Shown: positions 27,748 through 51,448 of the stretch, one piece after another
Numbering within the stretch: position 1 is the first letter of the stretch
Layout: every line of letters begins with the position of its first letter
DNA from: Mycolicibacterium gilvum
Lineage (GTDB): Bacteria; Actinomycetota; Actinomycetes; Mycobacteriales; Mycobacteriaceae
Assembly (NCBI RefSeq): GCF_900454025.1
Contig: NZ_UGQM01000001.1
Span: 3,038,001-3,102,000, forward strand
Reading direction: 5' to 3'
Length of the DNA: 64,000 bases
Program-made: the position numbers and the translations under genes
The notes under the pieces: generated by a model
The model's input: the letters and a program-made list of their open reading frames with translations, nothing else
Databases searched by the model: none
What the model was told of the DNA's origin: nothing

Positions 27748-27753
27748 TAGACT
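27748..27753 (+). promoter_or_regulatory. Candidate -10 element for gcvP
   Basis: TAGACT fits the mycobacterial TANNNT -10 pattern and lies about 22 bases before the riboswitch starts, so a transcript beginning near 27760 would carry the whole aptamer. No convincing -35 is seen. The hexamer sits inside a small dyad (TGCGGGT at 27742-27748, ACCCGCA at 27757-27763). Confidence 0.35.
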
Positions 27754-27769
27754 CTCACCCGCATCGCCC

Positions 27770-27983
27770 TTGCGCGGGAGAGTTTCGTGGCCACCAGCCA
27801 CGGACGCCGAAGGAGCAACACCTCTCCGTCAACCTCTCAGGCACCCAGGACCGCGCCGGGCCCCGATGCCTCTGGAAAGCGGTGCACCGCACCCGCCCAT
27901 GGGGAAAGGTCCCGCTCGCCGGCGTGCGGCGCGAACCGAATCTCTCAGGCAGCCCCGATCGGGCCGACGACAGAGGGGGAGGG
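27770..27983 (+). ncRNA. Tandem glycine riboswitch (gcvT element) upstream of gcvP
   Basis: Two glycine aptamers lie in series in the 316-base leader of gcvP. The first has GCGGGAGAG, then GCCGAAGGAGCAA (27806-27818) and ACCTCTCAGGCA (27832-27843). The second has CTCTGGAAAGC (27870-27880), GGGGAAAGG and AATCTCTCAGGCAG (27939-27952), closing with GACAGAGGGGGA. These are the standard conserved blocks of the gcvT class. In this class glycine binding usually turns on glycine-cleavage genes, which fits the downstream gene. Confidence 0.93.
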
Positions 27984-28020
27984 ACCCGTAGTCGTCTGCG
28001 CCCCCTGGAGATGCCCCCTC

Positions 28021-30879
<2,859 letters not shown>

Positions 30880-30899
30880 CGGGCGATAGGGTGACCGAC

Positions 30900-31628
30900 A
30901 TGAAAGGTGAGGCAGGGGTGCAGCCGAAGCTGTTCATCTTCCCCCACGCCGGCGGAACGCCGCAGTACTACGTGCCGTTCGCGAAGACCTTCTCGACCGA
31001 CATCAAGCGGACCGCCGTGCAGTACCCGAGGCAGGGCGGCAAGCAGGACTTCGGCTCGTTCACGAGCCTGCCCGACGTCGCCGACGAGATCGTGAAGATG
31101 GTGTCGCCGCACGCGGACGGGGGCGTGAACGGACCGCCTGTCTTCTTCTTCGGACACAGCATGGGCGGGCTGCTCGCGTTCGAGGTCGCCCGGCGGTTCG
31201 AGGATGCGGGCCGGCCGATCTCGGCGCTGTTCGTGTCCGCGGTGGCCGCGCCGGGGCTCGTCGGCTACGACGACATCCCCGACACCGACGAGGGCCTGCT
31301 GGCGGCCGTCACCACGATCACCGGCGCCGATCCGGAGTTCATGAAGAACCCCGAGTTCGCCGCGGCGATCCTGCCGACGCTGCGGGGGCTCAAGGCGATC
31401 GCGAACTACACCTGCCCACCGGACGTCACGCTGTCGTGCCCCATCCACGCGTACTACGGGGACGACGACGAGATCGCGACCGCCGACAAGGTGATGCCGT
31501 GGGCCGGGCGGACCTCGGCCGGTTTCACCGCCCGTGATTTCAAGGGGCATCATTTCTACCTGAACGATCACCTCGACGACGTGGTGCCCGACATCGAGCA
31601 GAAGGTCTGGTCGAGCCTGCGCGAGTAG
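30900..31628 (+). CDS. tesA: Type II thioesterase, TesA-like
   Basis: This 242-aa alpha/beta-hydrolase is of the PKS/NRPS-associated thioesterase type. It has the N-terminal LFIFPHAGGTPQYYVPF, the nucleophile elbow FFGHSMGGLLAFEVARR with Ser87, and the catalytic His218 in FKGHHFYLNDH; the acid is probably in YYGDDDEIA. Type II thioesterases free stalled or wrong acyl groups from carrier proteins. M. tuberculosis TesA (Rv2928) precedes the fadD26-pps genes and is needed for PDIM, so its place before this locus fits the same job. The ATG at 30900 is used; an in-frame GTG at 30891 is an alternative. It lies only 20 bases after gcvP and may share its transcript. Confidence 0.88.
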   Translation: MKGEAGVQPKLFIFPHAGGTPQYYVPFAKTFSTDIKRTAVQYPRQGGKQDFGSFTSLPDVADEIVKMVSPHADGGVNGPPVFFFGHSMGGLLAFEVARRFEDAGRPISALFVSAVAAPGLVGYDDIPDTDEGLLAAVTTITGADPEFMKNPEFAAAILPTLRGLKAIANYTCPPDVTLSCPIHAYYGDDDEIATADKVMPWAGRTSAGFTARDFKGHHFYLNDHLDDVVPDIEQKVWSSLRE

Positions 31629-32185
31629 CTTTTCTCCGCTGTGGGATTCGCCACATCGTCACAGCGCCCAGCTATCTAGTGAGCACATCTTCTGGTGCGC
31701 ATGTGACTTGGCGGAGCGCTTCGGCGAGACCCCGTCGGACCTGCTCCTTACTGAGGGGTCAGATCGGAAATTGACGCGAACGTGCGATTCTGGCAAACCC
31801 CTTACGGCCGCGTCAAGATGACCGGAGCACTGCGTTCGGTGGCTGCGGACGCCAACTCGCGTAGCTGGCAGTCACACCCCTGAGCAACATAAAACCTACT
31901 AACTATGTGGGCTCTTGCAATTTGTGGCAAAACGGTGCGCAGGCGCTGAGTAACGAGTTGGCCACGCTCGCCGATACTCTTTTAGCGAAATTGGCCTCGA
32001 TCGGCTCGCTTCCCTCTGGCAAGCAACTCGTGGTCTAATCCTTCGTTGGATTGCACAACATTTCCCACGGCCCGGTGTTAGCCTTCGGGCGAGCGGGGGA
32101 ATGCGCGGCCCTAGAGCTGTGAACTGGATTGCCATCCACGGCAATGAAGCCGGGACACAGGAGATAGTGAAAGGACGACGTCGCC
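31629..32185. promoter_or_regulatory. 557-base gene-free leader of the PKS operon
   Basis: No credible gene is seen on either strand. The stretch is visibly richer in A and T than its neighbours (for example ACATAAAACCTACTAACTAT near 31890-31910), a composition that Lsr2-type proteins favour. It contains the dyad described separately at 31637-31666. I could not place a promoter with confidence. The gene that follows has AAAGGA 10 bases before its ATG. The region is the natural place for control of the locus from FAAL-1 onward. Confidence 0.55.
31637..31666. promoter_or_regulatory. Nested dyad with CRP-like geometry
   Basis: CGCTGTG (31637-31643) pairs with CACAGCG (31660-31666). Inside it TGTGG-N6-CCACA (31640-31655) is a perfect 5-6-5 palindrome with the geometry of a CRP/Cmr site (TGTGA-N6-TCACA), but with the inner A-T pair changed symmetrically to G-C. 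It begins 9 bases after the tesA stop, so a factor-independent hairpin is the other reading; there is no T-run. Confidence 0.35.
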
Positions 32186-33960
32186 ATGCCGTTGCTTGAG
32201 TCGACCATTCCTGGCTTGCTGGCCGAGCGGGCGCGTACGCAGCCCGACGATGTGGCCTATACCTTCATCGACTACGACGTCGACCCCGCAGGCTTCGCCG
32301 AGAGCCTCACCTGGGCCCAGATGCACCACCGCGTCCAGGTGGTCGCCGAGGAACTGCTGCGCCACGGCGTCAAGGGCGACCGCGCCGCGATCCTCGCCCC
32401 GCAGGGCCTGGAGTACATCATCGCCTTCTACGGGGCGATGGCGGCGGGCTTCATCGCCGTGCCGCTCCCGGTTCCCGCACTCGGCCAGCTCGACGAGCGG
32501 GTCAACGGCGCGCTGCGCGACTGCCAGCCCGTCGCGGTGCTGACCACCTCCGCGGTCGTCAACGACATCATGACCTACGTCGGAGGACTGCCCGGCGGCA
32601 TCTCGCCGGTCGTGGTGGAGGTCGACGCGCTCGACTTCGATTCCCCGCGCACCGTCGAGATCAACGTCGGACCGCTGCCGAAGACCGCCTACCTGCAGTA
32701 CACCTCCGGGTCGACGCGCGCGCCCGCCGGCGTGATCATGACGCACCGCAATGTCATCGCGAACCTCGAGCAGATCTTCACCGACTACATGTCGCACCGC
32801 GGTGGCGTGCCCCCGCAGGACACCACGATGGTGTCGTGGCTGCCCTTCTACCACGACATGGGTCTGATCCAGGGTGTGTTCGCGACGCTGCTGTGCCCGC
32901 CGGACGGGCCCGACGGCAAGTGGGGCCGCCCCGCCATCCTGATGAGCCCGGTCGCGTTCCTGCAGAAGCCGGCCCGCTGGATCCAGCAGCTCGCGCTGAA
33001 CACGCACTCCTGGTCGGCCGCTCCGAACTTCGCGTTCGAGCTGTCCGTGCGCCGGACCTCCGACGCCGACATGGCCGGCCTCGATCTCGGTGACGTGCTG
33101 GGCATCATCAGCGGTAGCGAGCGCATCCACTCCGCGACGATCCGCCGGTTCAACGAGCGCTTCGCGCAGTTCAACCTGCCCGACTTCACGGTGCGTCCGT
33201 CCTACGGCCTGGCCGAGGCCACGCTGTACGTGATCTCCGCACCCACCGGCCACAAGCCGGCCACCGTGCGCTTCGACTACGAGAAGCTCTCGGCCGGCCA
33301 TGCCGAACGGTGTGGCACCGAATCGGGCACCGAGCTGGTCAGCTACGGCGCCCCGCGGTCGTCGACCGTCCGCATCGTCGATCCGGAGACCCGGATGGAG
33401 AATCCGGACGGCAAGATCGGTGAGATCTGGGTGCACGGCGAGCAGGTCGCGATGGGTTACTGGCGCAACCCGCAGTTGACCGAGCGCACCTTCGGCGGCG
33501 AGATCGCCGACCCGACCCCGGGCACCCCGGTGGGCACCTGGCTGCGCACCGGCGACCTCGGTGTGATGTCCGAAGGCGAGATGTTCATCATCGGCCGCAT
33601 CAAGGACCTGCTGATCGTCGACGGACGCAACCACTACCCGGACGACATCGAGGCCACGATCCAGGAGATCACCGGCGGCCGGGTCGCCGCGGTGTCGGTC
33701 CTGGAGGACACTAGCGAGCAACTGGTGGCGATCGTCGAGATGAAGAAGAAGGGCGGCTCGGAGGCCGAGGCCCTCGACAAGCTGCGCGCGGTCAAGCGTG
33801 AGGTCGCCTCGGCGATCAAACGGTCGCACAGCGTGCGCGTCGCCGACCTGGTGCTCGTCGCACCCGGTTCCATCCCGATCACCACCAGCGGCAAGATCCG
33901 GCGCTCGGCCTGTGCGGACCGCTACCGCCTCGACGAGTTCAGCCGCCTGGACGTCACCAC

Positions 33961-33964
<4 letters not shown>
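32186..33964 (+). CDS. FAAL-1: long-chain fatty acyl-AMP ligase, FadD26-like
   Basis: This 592-aa adenylating enzyme activates a fatty acid as acyl-AMP and hands it to a carrier protein instead of CoA. The FAAL features are YLQYTSGSTRAPAGVIMTH (about residues 170-188, P-loop), WLPFYHDMGLIQGVF, RPSYGLAEATLYV, WLRTGDLG, and IIGRIKDLLIVDGRNHYPDDIE, which are the forms seen in M. tuberculosis FadD26/FadD28/FadD32. Its stop overlaps the PKS-1 start (ATGA), and PKS-1 begins with an ACP, the expected acceptor. AAAGGA stands 10 bases before the ATG. FAAL-2 in the same operon is a clear paralogue. The starter acid is unknown. Confidence 0.93.
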
Positions 33965-39432
<5,468 letters not shown>

Positions 39433-39510
39433 TTTCGCAAATCGGCCTGTGAGGGGGACCATATCGAGGGCCCTCCGGCCGGGTTTGAGTGTGGACAAGG
39501 AGTGATTGGT

Positions 39511-41240
39511 GTGACAGCGCTGACCGAAGCCTCCATCCCCGCGGTACTGGCCGATCGCGCGGAGAAGCAGCCCGACGACATCGCGTACACGTTCGTCGAC
39601 TACGAGGCCGACCCGGCCGGCGTCACCGACAGTCTGACGTGGTCGGAGGTGCACGAGCGCGTGCAGATCGTCGCCGGGAAACTCGCGACGATCGGCTCGC
39701 CGGGCGACCGCGCGGTGATCCTGGCCCCGCAGAGCCTGGAGTACATCATCGGGTTCCTCGGCGCGGTGGCCGCCGGCTTCATCGCCGTCCCGCTGTCCAT
39801 GCCGCAGACCCGCCACCACGACGAGCGCGTCACCGGCGCGATGGCCGACTCGACACCGGTCGTCGTGCTCACGACCTCCGCGGTCGTCGAGGACGTCCGC
39901 AGGTACGGCCAGGCCGACCCGAAGCAGCGGCCGCCGAAATTCCTCGAGATCGACACCCTCGACTTCGATTCGCCGCCGAAGCCGGCGCCCGCGGCGTCGC
40001 TGCCCAAGACCGCCTACCTGCAGTACACCTCAGGTTCGACGCGCAGCCCCGCCGGCGTGGTCGTGACCCACAAGAACGTGGTCGTCAATCTCGAGCAGCT
40101 GCTGACCGACTACTACGAGGCCTATCCCGACGGCCCGCCCGCGGACACCACGATCGTGTCGTGGCTGCCCTTCTACCACGACATGGGCCTCATCGTCGGG
40201 GTGTTCATCCCGATGATGCTGGGCCGGCCCGCGGTGCTGATGAGCCCGGTCGCGTTCATGATGAAGCCGTCCCGCTGGATGCAGCTGCTCGGCTCGAATC
40301 CGAGCGCGTTCACCGCGGCCCCGAACTTCGCGTTCGAACTCGCCGTCAAGCGCACCTCCGACGAGGACATGGCCGGCAAGGACCTCAGCACGGTCGTCGT
40401 GATGATCAACGGGGCCGAGCGGGTGCACGGCTCGACGGTGCGCCGGTTCAATGAGCGGTTCGCCGCGTTCGGCCTTCCGGACTCCGCGATGCGGCCGTCC
40501 TACGGCCTGGCCGAGGCGACGGTGTACGTCGCGGCGTCGGCGGGCGGCCGCCCGCCGACGGCGGTCCGGTTCGACGTCGAGAAGCTCGCCGCCGGGCACG
40601 CCGAGATCTGTAGCGAGGACACGGGCACCGAGCTGATCAGCTGCGGCGCGCCGCGCTCGACGACGGCCCGGGTGGTCGATCCCGACACGCTCGTCGAGAA
40701 TCCCGCGGGCAAGATCGGCGAGGTGTGGCTGCACGGCGAGCACGTCGCCGCCGGCTACTGGCACAACCCGAAGCTGTCGGAACTGTTCGCCGCGCAGTTG
40801 AGCGAGCCGAGCGCCGGGACGCCGAAGGGTCCGTGGTTGCGCACCGGCGACCTCGGCGTGATGTTCGACGACGAGCTCTACATCATCGGTCGCATCAAGG
40901 ATCTGCTGATCGTCGACGGCCGCAACCACTACCCGGACGACATCGAGGCGACGGTTGCCGAGTTCACCGGCGGCCGCGTCGCGGCGGTCTCTGTCCCCGA
41001 TGAGGCCAGTGAGCGTCTGGTCGTGATCGCCGAGCTCAAGAAGCAGCTCGATCAATCGGTGCTGGACTCGGTCCGCCAGCAGGTCACCGCGGCAGTGTCG
41101 CAGACCCACAGCGTCCGCGTGTCGGACTTCGTGCTGGTCGGACCCGGCTCGCTGCCGCTGACCACCAGCGGCAAGGTGCGCCGGGCGTCCAGCGTCCAGC
41201 TGTACCTCAACGACTCGTTCAGCCGTCTGGACGCCACTAC

Positions 41241-41244
<4 letters not shown>
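39511..41244 (+). CDS. FAAL-2: second fatty acyl-AMP ligase
   Basis: This 577-aa protein is a close paralogue of FAAL-1 with the same blocks: QYTSGSTRSPAGVVVTH, WLPFYHDMGLIVGVFIP, RPSYGLAEATVYV, WLRTGDLGVMF and IIGRIKDLLIVDGRNHYPDD. The GTG at 39511 is chosen over one at 39502 because AAGGAG (39497-39502) is then 8 bases upstream; the other choice would lie on the ribosome site itself. It overlaps the PKS-2 start (ATGA), and PKS-2 also begins with an ACP. By analogy with M. tuberculosis, where FadD26 and FadD29 feed different starters to the same line, it probably activates a starter distinct from that of FAAL-1. Confidence 0.92.
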
Positions 41245-45970
<4,726 letters not shown>

Positions 45971-45974
<4 letters not shown>

Positions 45975-48900
45975 CTGAGATGACTGTTGCGTCAGGTTCG
46001 CCCGCATCGCCGGATCGCCGGGCGATCATCACCGAGGCGCTCCGCAAGATCGACGATCTGACCGCGCGCCTCGCCGCCGCCGAGAAAGCCGAGACCGAGC
46101 CGATCGCCGTGGTCGGCATCGGCTGCCGGCTGCCCGGCGGCGTCGAGAACGCCGACGGGTTCTGGACGTTCCTGTCCGACGGTGGCAACGGAGTCATCCG
46201 CGTGCCCGCCGACCGGTGGGACGCCGATGCGTTCTACTCGCCCGACTACTCCGTACCCGGCACGATCTGCAACCGCGAGGGCGGCTTCCTGACGTCGTGG
46301 CAGCCCGACGAGTTCGACGCCGAGTTCTTCTCGATCGCACCCCGCGAGGCCGCCGCGATGGATCCGCAGCAGCGGCTGCTGCTCGAGGTCGCCTGGGAGG
46401 CGCTGGAGAACGCCGGGATCAACCCGCGCTCGCTGCGCGGCTCGGCGACCGGTGTGTTCATCGGGATGACCACAAACGACTACTACCACTCCGTCGTCGG
46501 CAGGTTGGCGCCCGAGGACATCGACCCGTACATCCCGTTCGGCAACGCGCCCAACTTCGCCGCCGGCCGGCTGTCCTACTTCCTGGGTGTGCGCGGGCCC
46601 GCGGTCGTCAGCGACACGGCGTGCTCGTCGTCGCTGGTGTCGATCCATCTGGCCTGCCAGAGCCTGCGCCGCGGCGAGAGCGACCATGCGCTGGCCGCCG
46701 GGGTGAACCTGATCCTGTCCCCGGAGAACAACATCGCGTGCTCGCGCTGGGGCATGCTCGCTCCGGACGGTCTGTGCAAGACGTTCGACGCCGACGCCAA
46801 CGGCTACGTGCGCAGCGAGGGCGCCGGCGTGGTGGTACTCAAGCGGCTGTCCGACGCGGTGCGTGACGGGGACCGGGTGCTCGCGGTGGTGCGCGGTTCG
46901 GCCGTCAACCAGGACGGTGCGAGCAGCGGCCAGACGGTGCCCAACGGCCCGGCCCAGCAGGAGCTGATGCGCACGGCGCTGAAGTCCGCGCGCCTGGAGC
47001 CGTCGGACATCGACTACATCGAGGCCCACGGCACCGGAACCTCGCTCGGCGACCCGATCGAGCTCGACGCGCTGTCGGCCGTGTACGGCGACCGCAAGGA
47101 CTCCGACCCGCTGATCCTCGGATCGGTCAAGACCAACCTGGGCCACCTGGAGTCGGCGGCGGGTGTCACCGGCTTCATCAAGACCGTGCTGAGCGTGCAT
47201 CACGGCGCGATCCCCAAGCAGCTGCACTTCACGAAGCTGACGCCGCAGGCCGGCGACGGCGCGAAGAACTTCCGCATCGCCTCCGAGCCGCTCGACTGGC
47301 CGGCCACCGAGATCCGGCGGGCCGCGGTCTCGTCGTTCGGCGTCAGCGGCACCAACGCCCACATCGTGGTCGAACAGGCCCCCGAACCCGCGGAAGTGCC
47401 TGCGGCCCAACAGGAACCGCCGGTGAGCACGCTGGTCGTCACCGGCAAGACCCCGGCGCGCATCGCGTCGCTGGCCGGCCGGCTGGCCGACTGGCTGCAG
47501 ACCCCGGAGACGGCCGAGCTGGCACTGGCCGACATCGCCGAGACGCTGAACCACCGCCGCGCCCAGCACACCCGGTTCGCGACCGTCGCCGCCGCCGACC
47601 GCGACCAGGCGATCGCCGGGCTGCGCGCGCTCGCCGGCGGGTACCCGGCACCCGGCGTCGTCGGACCCAACGATCCGGCCCTGGGCACCGGCACCGTGTT
47701 CCTGTATTCGGGACAGGGCTCGCAGTGGGCCGGCATGGGTAAGCGCCTGCTCGCCGACGAGCCGGCCTTCGCCGCCGCGGTCGACGAGCTCGAGCCCGAT
47801 TTCGTCGCGCAGGTCGGGTTCTCGCTGCGCGACGTGCTGACCTCCGGGGAGACGGTGGTCGGCATCGACCGCATCCAGCCGGTGCTCGTCGGCGTGCAGC
47901 TGGCGCTGACCGCGCTGTGGCGCTCCTACGGCGTCACCCCCGACGCGGTGATCGGCCACTCGATGGGCGAGGTCACCGCCGCGGTGGTGTCCGGTGCGCT
48001 GAGCCCGGCCGACGGCCTGAAGGTCATCGCGACGCGGTCGCGGCTGATGAAGCGGCTGTCCGGGCAGGGCGCGATGGCACTGCTCGAGCTCGACGCCGAA
48101 TCCGCCGAGGAACTGATCGCCAGCTACGACGGCCTGACCGTCGCGGTGTACGCGTCGGCGCACCAGACGGTCATCGCGGGCCCACCCGACCAGGTGGACG
48201 CCGCGATCGCCGTGGTCGACGCCCAGGACAAGCTGGCGCGCCGCGTCGACGTCGACGTCGCCTCGCACCATCCGATCGTCGACCCGATCCTCGAGGACCT
48301 GCGCAGCGAGCTGGCCGGGCTGCAGCCGCGCACCCCGACTGTTCCGATCATCGTCACCACCGACGGCCGGCCCACCGACGGCTCGTGCGTGTTCGACGCC
48401 GACCACTGGGTCGCCAACCTGCGCAACCCGGTGCGGTTCGCCCGCGCGGTGGCCACCGCCGGAGCGGACGCGTCGATCTTCGTCGAGGTCAGCCCGCACC
48501 CGCTGCTGAGCTACGCGATCAAGGACACGCTGACCGGCCCGCACCGCAACCTGCCGACGCTGCAGCGCGACACCAACGACACGGTCACGTTCCACACCAA
48601 CCTCAACGCGACCCACACCGTGCGGCCGCCGAAGACCCCGCAGCGCGGCGGGCCGCGGGTGCAGTTGCCCGCGACGCCGTGGCACCACGCGCACCACTGG
48701 ATCCACATCGCGAAGCCGGACACCGTGGCGCACACCGGAACCGGCCCCCCAGCCGGCACGGCACTCGCCGAGGGCGAGAAGCACGAGTGGTTCCACACGC
48801 TGACCTGGCCGGTGCGCGACCTGCCGCAGGGCGGGACGGATGTGCCGTGGCTGGTCCTGGGCGACGACGACGGCCTGGCCGACCTGCTCGGCACCGGCTC

Positions 48901-51448
48901 GCGGACGGCTCCGCTGTCGGTGCTCGACGACGACGGCGACATCGCGGCGCGACTCCGCCCGCTGCTGTCCGATGTGCGCCACGTCGTCTACCTGCCGGCC
49001 ACCGAGGCGGCCCGGTTCGACGCGGCGCCCAGCTACCGGACGTTCCACCAGCTGCGCCGGCTCGTCGTCGCACTGGCGGCGACCCCCGACGCGCCCCGGT
49101 TGTTCGTCGTGACCCGCAACGCGCAGCCGGTCACCGACGGCGACCGCGCCAACCCGGCGCACGCCGTGCTCTGGGGTCAGGGGCGCACGCTGGCGCTGGA
49201 GCATCCCGAGTTCTGGGGCGGTCTGGTCGACGTCGACGAGAGTCTGCCCGCCGAACTGCTCGCGCACCATCTGCGCTCCGAAGCCGCCGTGGTCGACGGT
49301 TCCGGTGCCGCGGACCGCGATGACCAGGCCGTGTATCGCGCCGGCGAACGCCGCGTCCCGCGGCTGGAGCCGACCCCGCTGCCCGCGGTACCGCTGACCC
49401 GGCTCGAGAGCGGCACCAGCCACCTGGTGATCGGCGCGACCGGCAACGTCGGGCCCTACCTGATCCGCCAGCTCGCCGATATGGGCGCCTCGACCATCGT
49501 CGCGGCGTCGCGGCGCGGCGGATCGCAGCTGTCCGACCTGACCGCCGAGCTCGCCGAGCGCGGCACGACGCTGGTCGAGGTCGCCGCCGACGCGGCCGAC
49601 GAATCGTCGATGGCCGCGGTCTTCGACCGTTTCGGCAAGGACCTCCCGCCGCTGGACGGCATCTACCTCGCGTCACTGGCCGGCGGCGAGGCCCTGCTGA
49701 CCGAGATGACCGACGAGGATCTGAGCCCGATGTTCCGGGCCAAGGTCGACGCCGCGGCGGTGCTGCACAAGCTGTCACTGCGCACCCCGGTGCGCCGCTT
49801 CGTGCTGTTCTCGTCGATCACCGGCCTGCTGGGCTCGCGCGCGGTCGCGCACTACACCGCGGCCAATGCGTTCGCCGACACCTTCGCCTATGCGCGCCGC
49901 ACGCTCGGCCTGCCGGCGACTGTCGTGGACTGGGGCCTGTGGAAGTCATGGGCCGACGCGCAGCCGCAGATGAAGGCGGCGGGTCTGGAGCCGATGCCCA
50001 ACGACGTCGCGATCAGGATGCTGCCCGCGGTGCTGAGCCCGGACGCCGCGGTGCAGACGATCGTCGCCGGCGCCGACTGGGGCCGGCTGGCCGACGCGTA
50101 CCGCATGCGGGCGGCCGTCAAGGTGCTCGACCATCTGGTGAATGCGCCCGATGCGTCCGCCGATCTGGACTCGGTGGCGCCGCCGGCGTGGGGCACCGTG
50201 CTCGGCGAGGCGGTCACCGGTTCCTCGCACGAGCAACTGTGGCGGGCCCGGCTGACGCCGGGGGAGCGGCCGTACCCGGTCGCCCACCGGGTGCGCGGCG
50301 TCGAGGTCGTTCCGGTTTCTGTTCTGCTGCAGACACTTTCGGCCGCAGCCGGGCAGCTGGACGGGGCTGCGATCGGTGACGTCCGGTTCGAGTACCCGAT
50401 CGTCGCCGACGCCCCCAAGGTCATCCACGTGGTCTTCGACAAGGCCGGCGACGGCGGCGCGCTGTCGGTGTGGTCGAGTTCGGCGCCCGACACCCCGGAA
50501 CAGCGCTGGACACGGCATGCCGGGGCGCAGCTGTCCGACGCGCCGAGCGCGGCGCTCAGCGGTGACCAGAGCCCCGGTGACCGGGTGTTCGACAGTGCGG
50601 CGATCGCCGAGATGCAGAGCGCGCTCGGAGTGCAGGGGCAGCCGTTCGACTGGACGGTGTCCGACTGCACGACGACCGCGGCCGGGGCGCGCGCCGACAT
50701 CACGCTGCCCGACACCACCGAGTCGCCCGCCGCGGCGCTGGTCGACGTCGCCGTCCATGTGGCGCGCCTGGCCGACGCCGGGAACGCGCAACTGCTGCTG
50801 CCGGCCGGCGCCGAGACCCTCGCGGTGACCGCCTCGCCGGGGACCGCCGGTGTCGTCGAGGCCTACCGGCGTCCCGACGCCGGTGGTGACACGCTCGTCG
50901 TCGACGTCCTGGTGAAGGGCCACGACGGCACCATCTGGGTCGACATCCGCGGGCTCACCTACGCGCCGGTCGAATCGGCGCCGGCACCGGTGGTCGAGGA
51001 GAACGCTTCGGCGGCAACGGAGTTCGTCGACTGGGCGGCGATGAACCGGCAGCAGACGGTGGCCGAACTGCGAACCCGGCTGCGCGGCATCCTGGCCCGC
51101 GAACTCGGCATGCCCGAGGACGCCGTCGACGTCGAGATGCCGTTCCCGGAGCTGGGCCTGGACTCGATGATGGCGATGAACCTGCTGCGCGATGCCAAGG
51201 CACTGGTCCGCATCGACCTGTCCGCGACCATGCTGTGGAACAACCCGTCCATCGCCGCGATGTCGGAATTCGTGGCCGACCTGCTGGCCCCGGGGCAGCA
51301 GCCGGCCGACGACGAGGCACCGGAGATCGGCGAGGGCGGTGAGCCCGACGACGATGACGACTCGTTCGGCCTGCTGGACGAGCTGTTCGACAGCATCGAA
51401 TCTGATTCCGTCGAGTCGGCCGGCGCCGGCAGTGAGGGCGCAAACTGA
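45971..51448 (+). CDS. PKS-3: type I polyketide synthase, KS-AT-KR-DH-ACP (unusual order)
   Basis: This 1825-aa module starts with a docking helix ([20 protein letters not shown]), then a KS with Cys218, an AT from about 576 with GHSMGE (Ser664) and VASHHP. The KR from about 1151 has [14 protein letters not shown] and Tyr1295 in HYTAAN. A DH-like domain then lies after the [12 protein letters not shown] with His1439 and DVAVH with Asp1592. The ACP has Ser1732 in GLDSMMAM, with an acidic tail carrying [12 protein letters not shown]. There is no ER. In canonical modules the DH precedes the KR. The DH resembles that of PKS-1 more than that of PKS-4. The start is the TTG overlapping the PKS-2 stop, with GGAAAG 6 bases upstream; ATG at 45980 is the alternative. 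Confidence 0.92.

Noticed and set aside
31640..31672. A PhoP-type TCACAGC direct repeat after tesA
   Set aside because: Only one TCACAGC is present; the second copy expected 11 bases on is not there.
31738..32160. A possible small gene in the leader before FAAL-1
   Set aside because: Short frames exist, such as 31899-32144 on the minus strand, but they lack a ribosome site and domain, and have none of the codon bias of the neighbours.
30880..32200. Insertion-sequence or integrase scars, or tRNA attachment site, at the left end of the PKS locus
   Set aside because: No transposase, terminal inverted repeats, tRNA or direct repeats were seen between gcvP and FAAL-1, so acquisition by a mobile element cannot be claimed.
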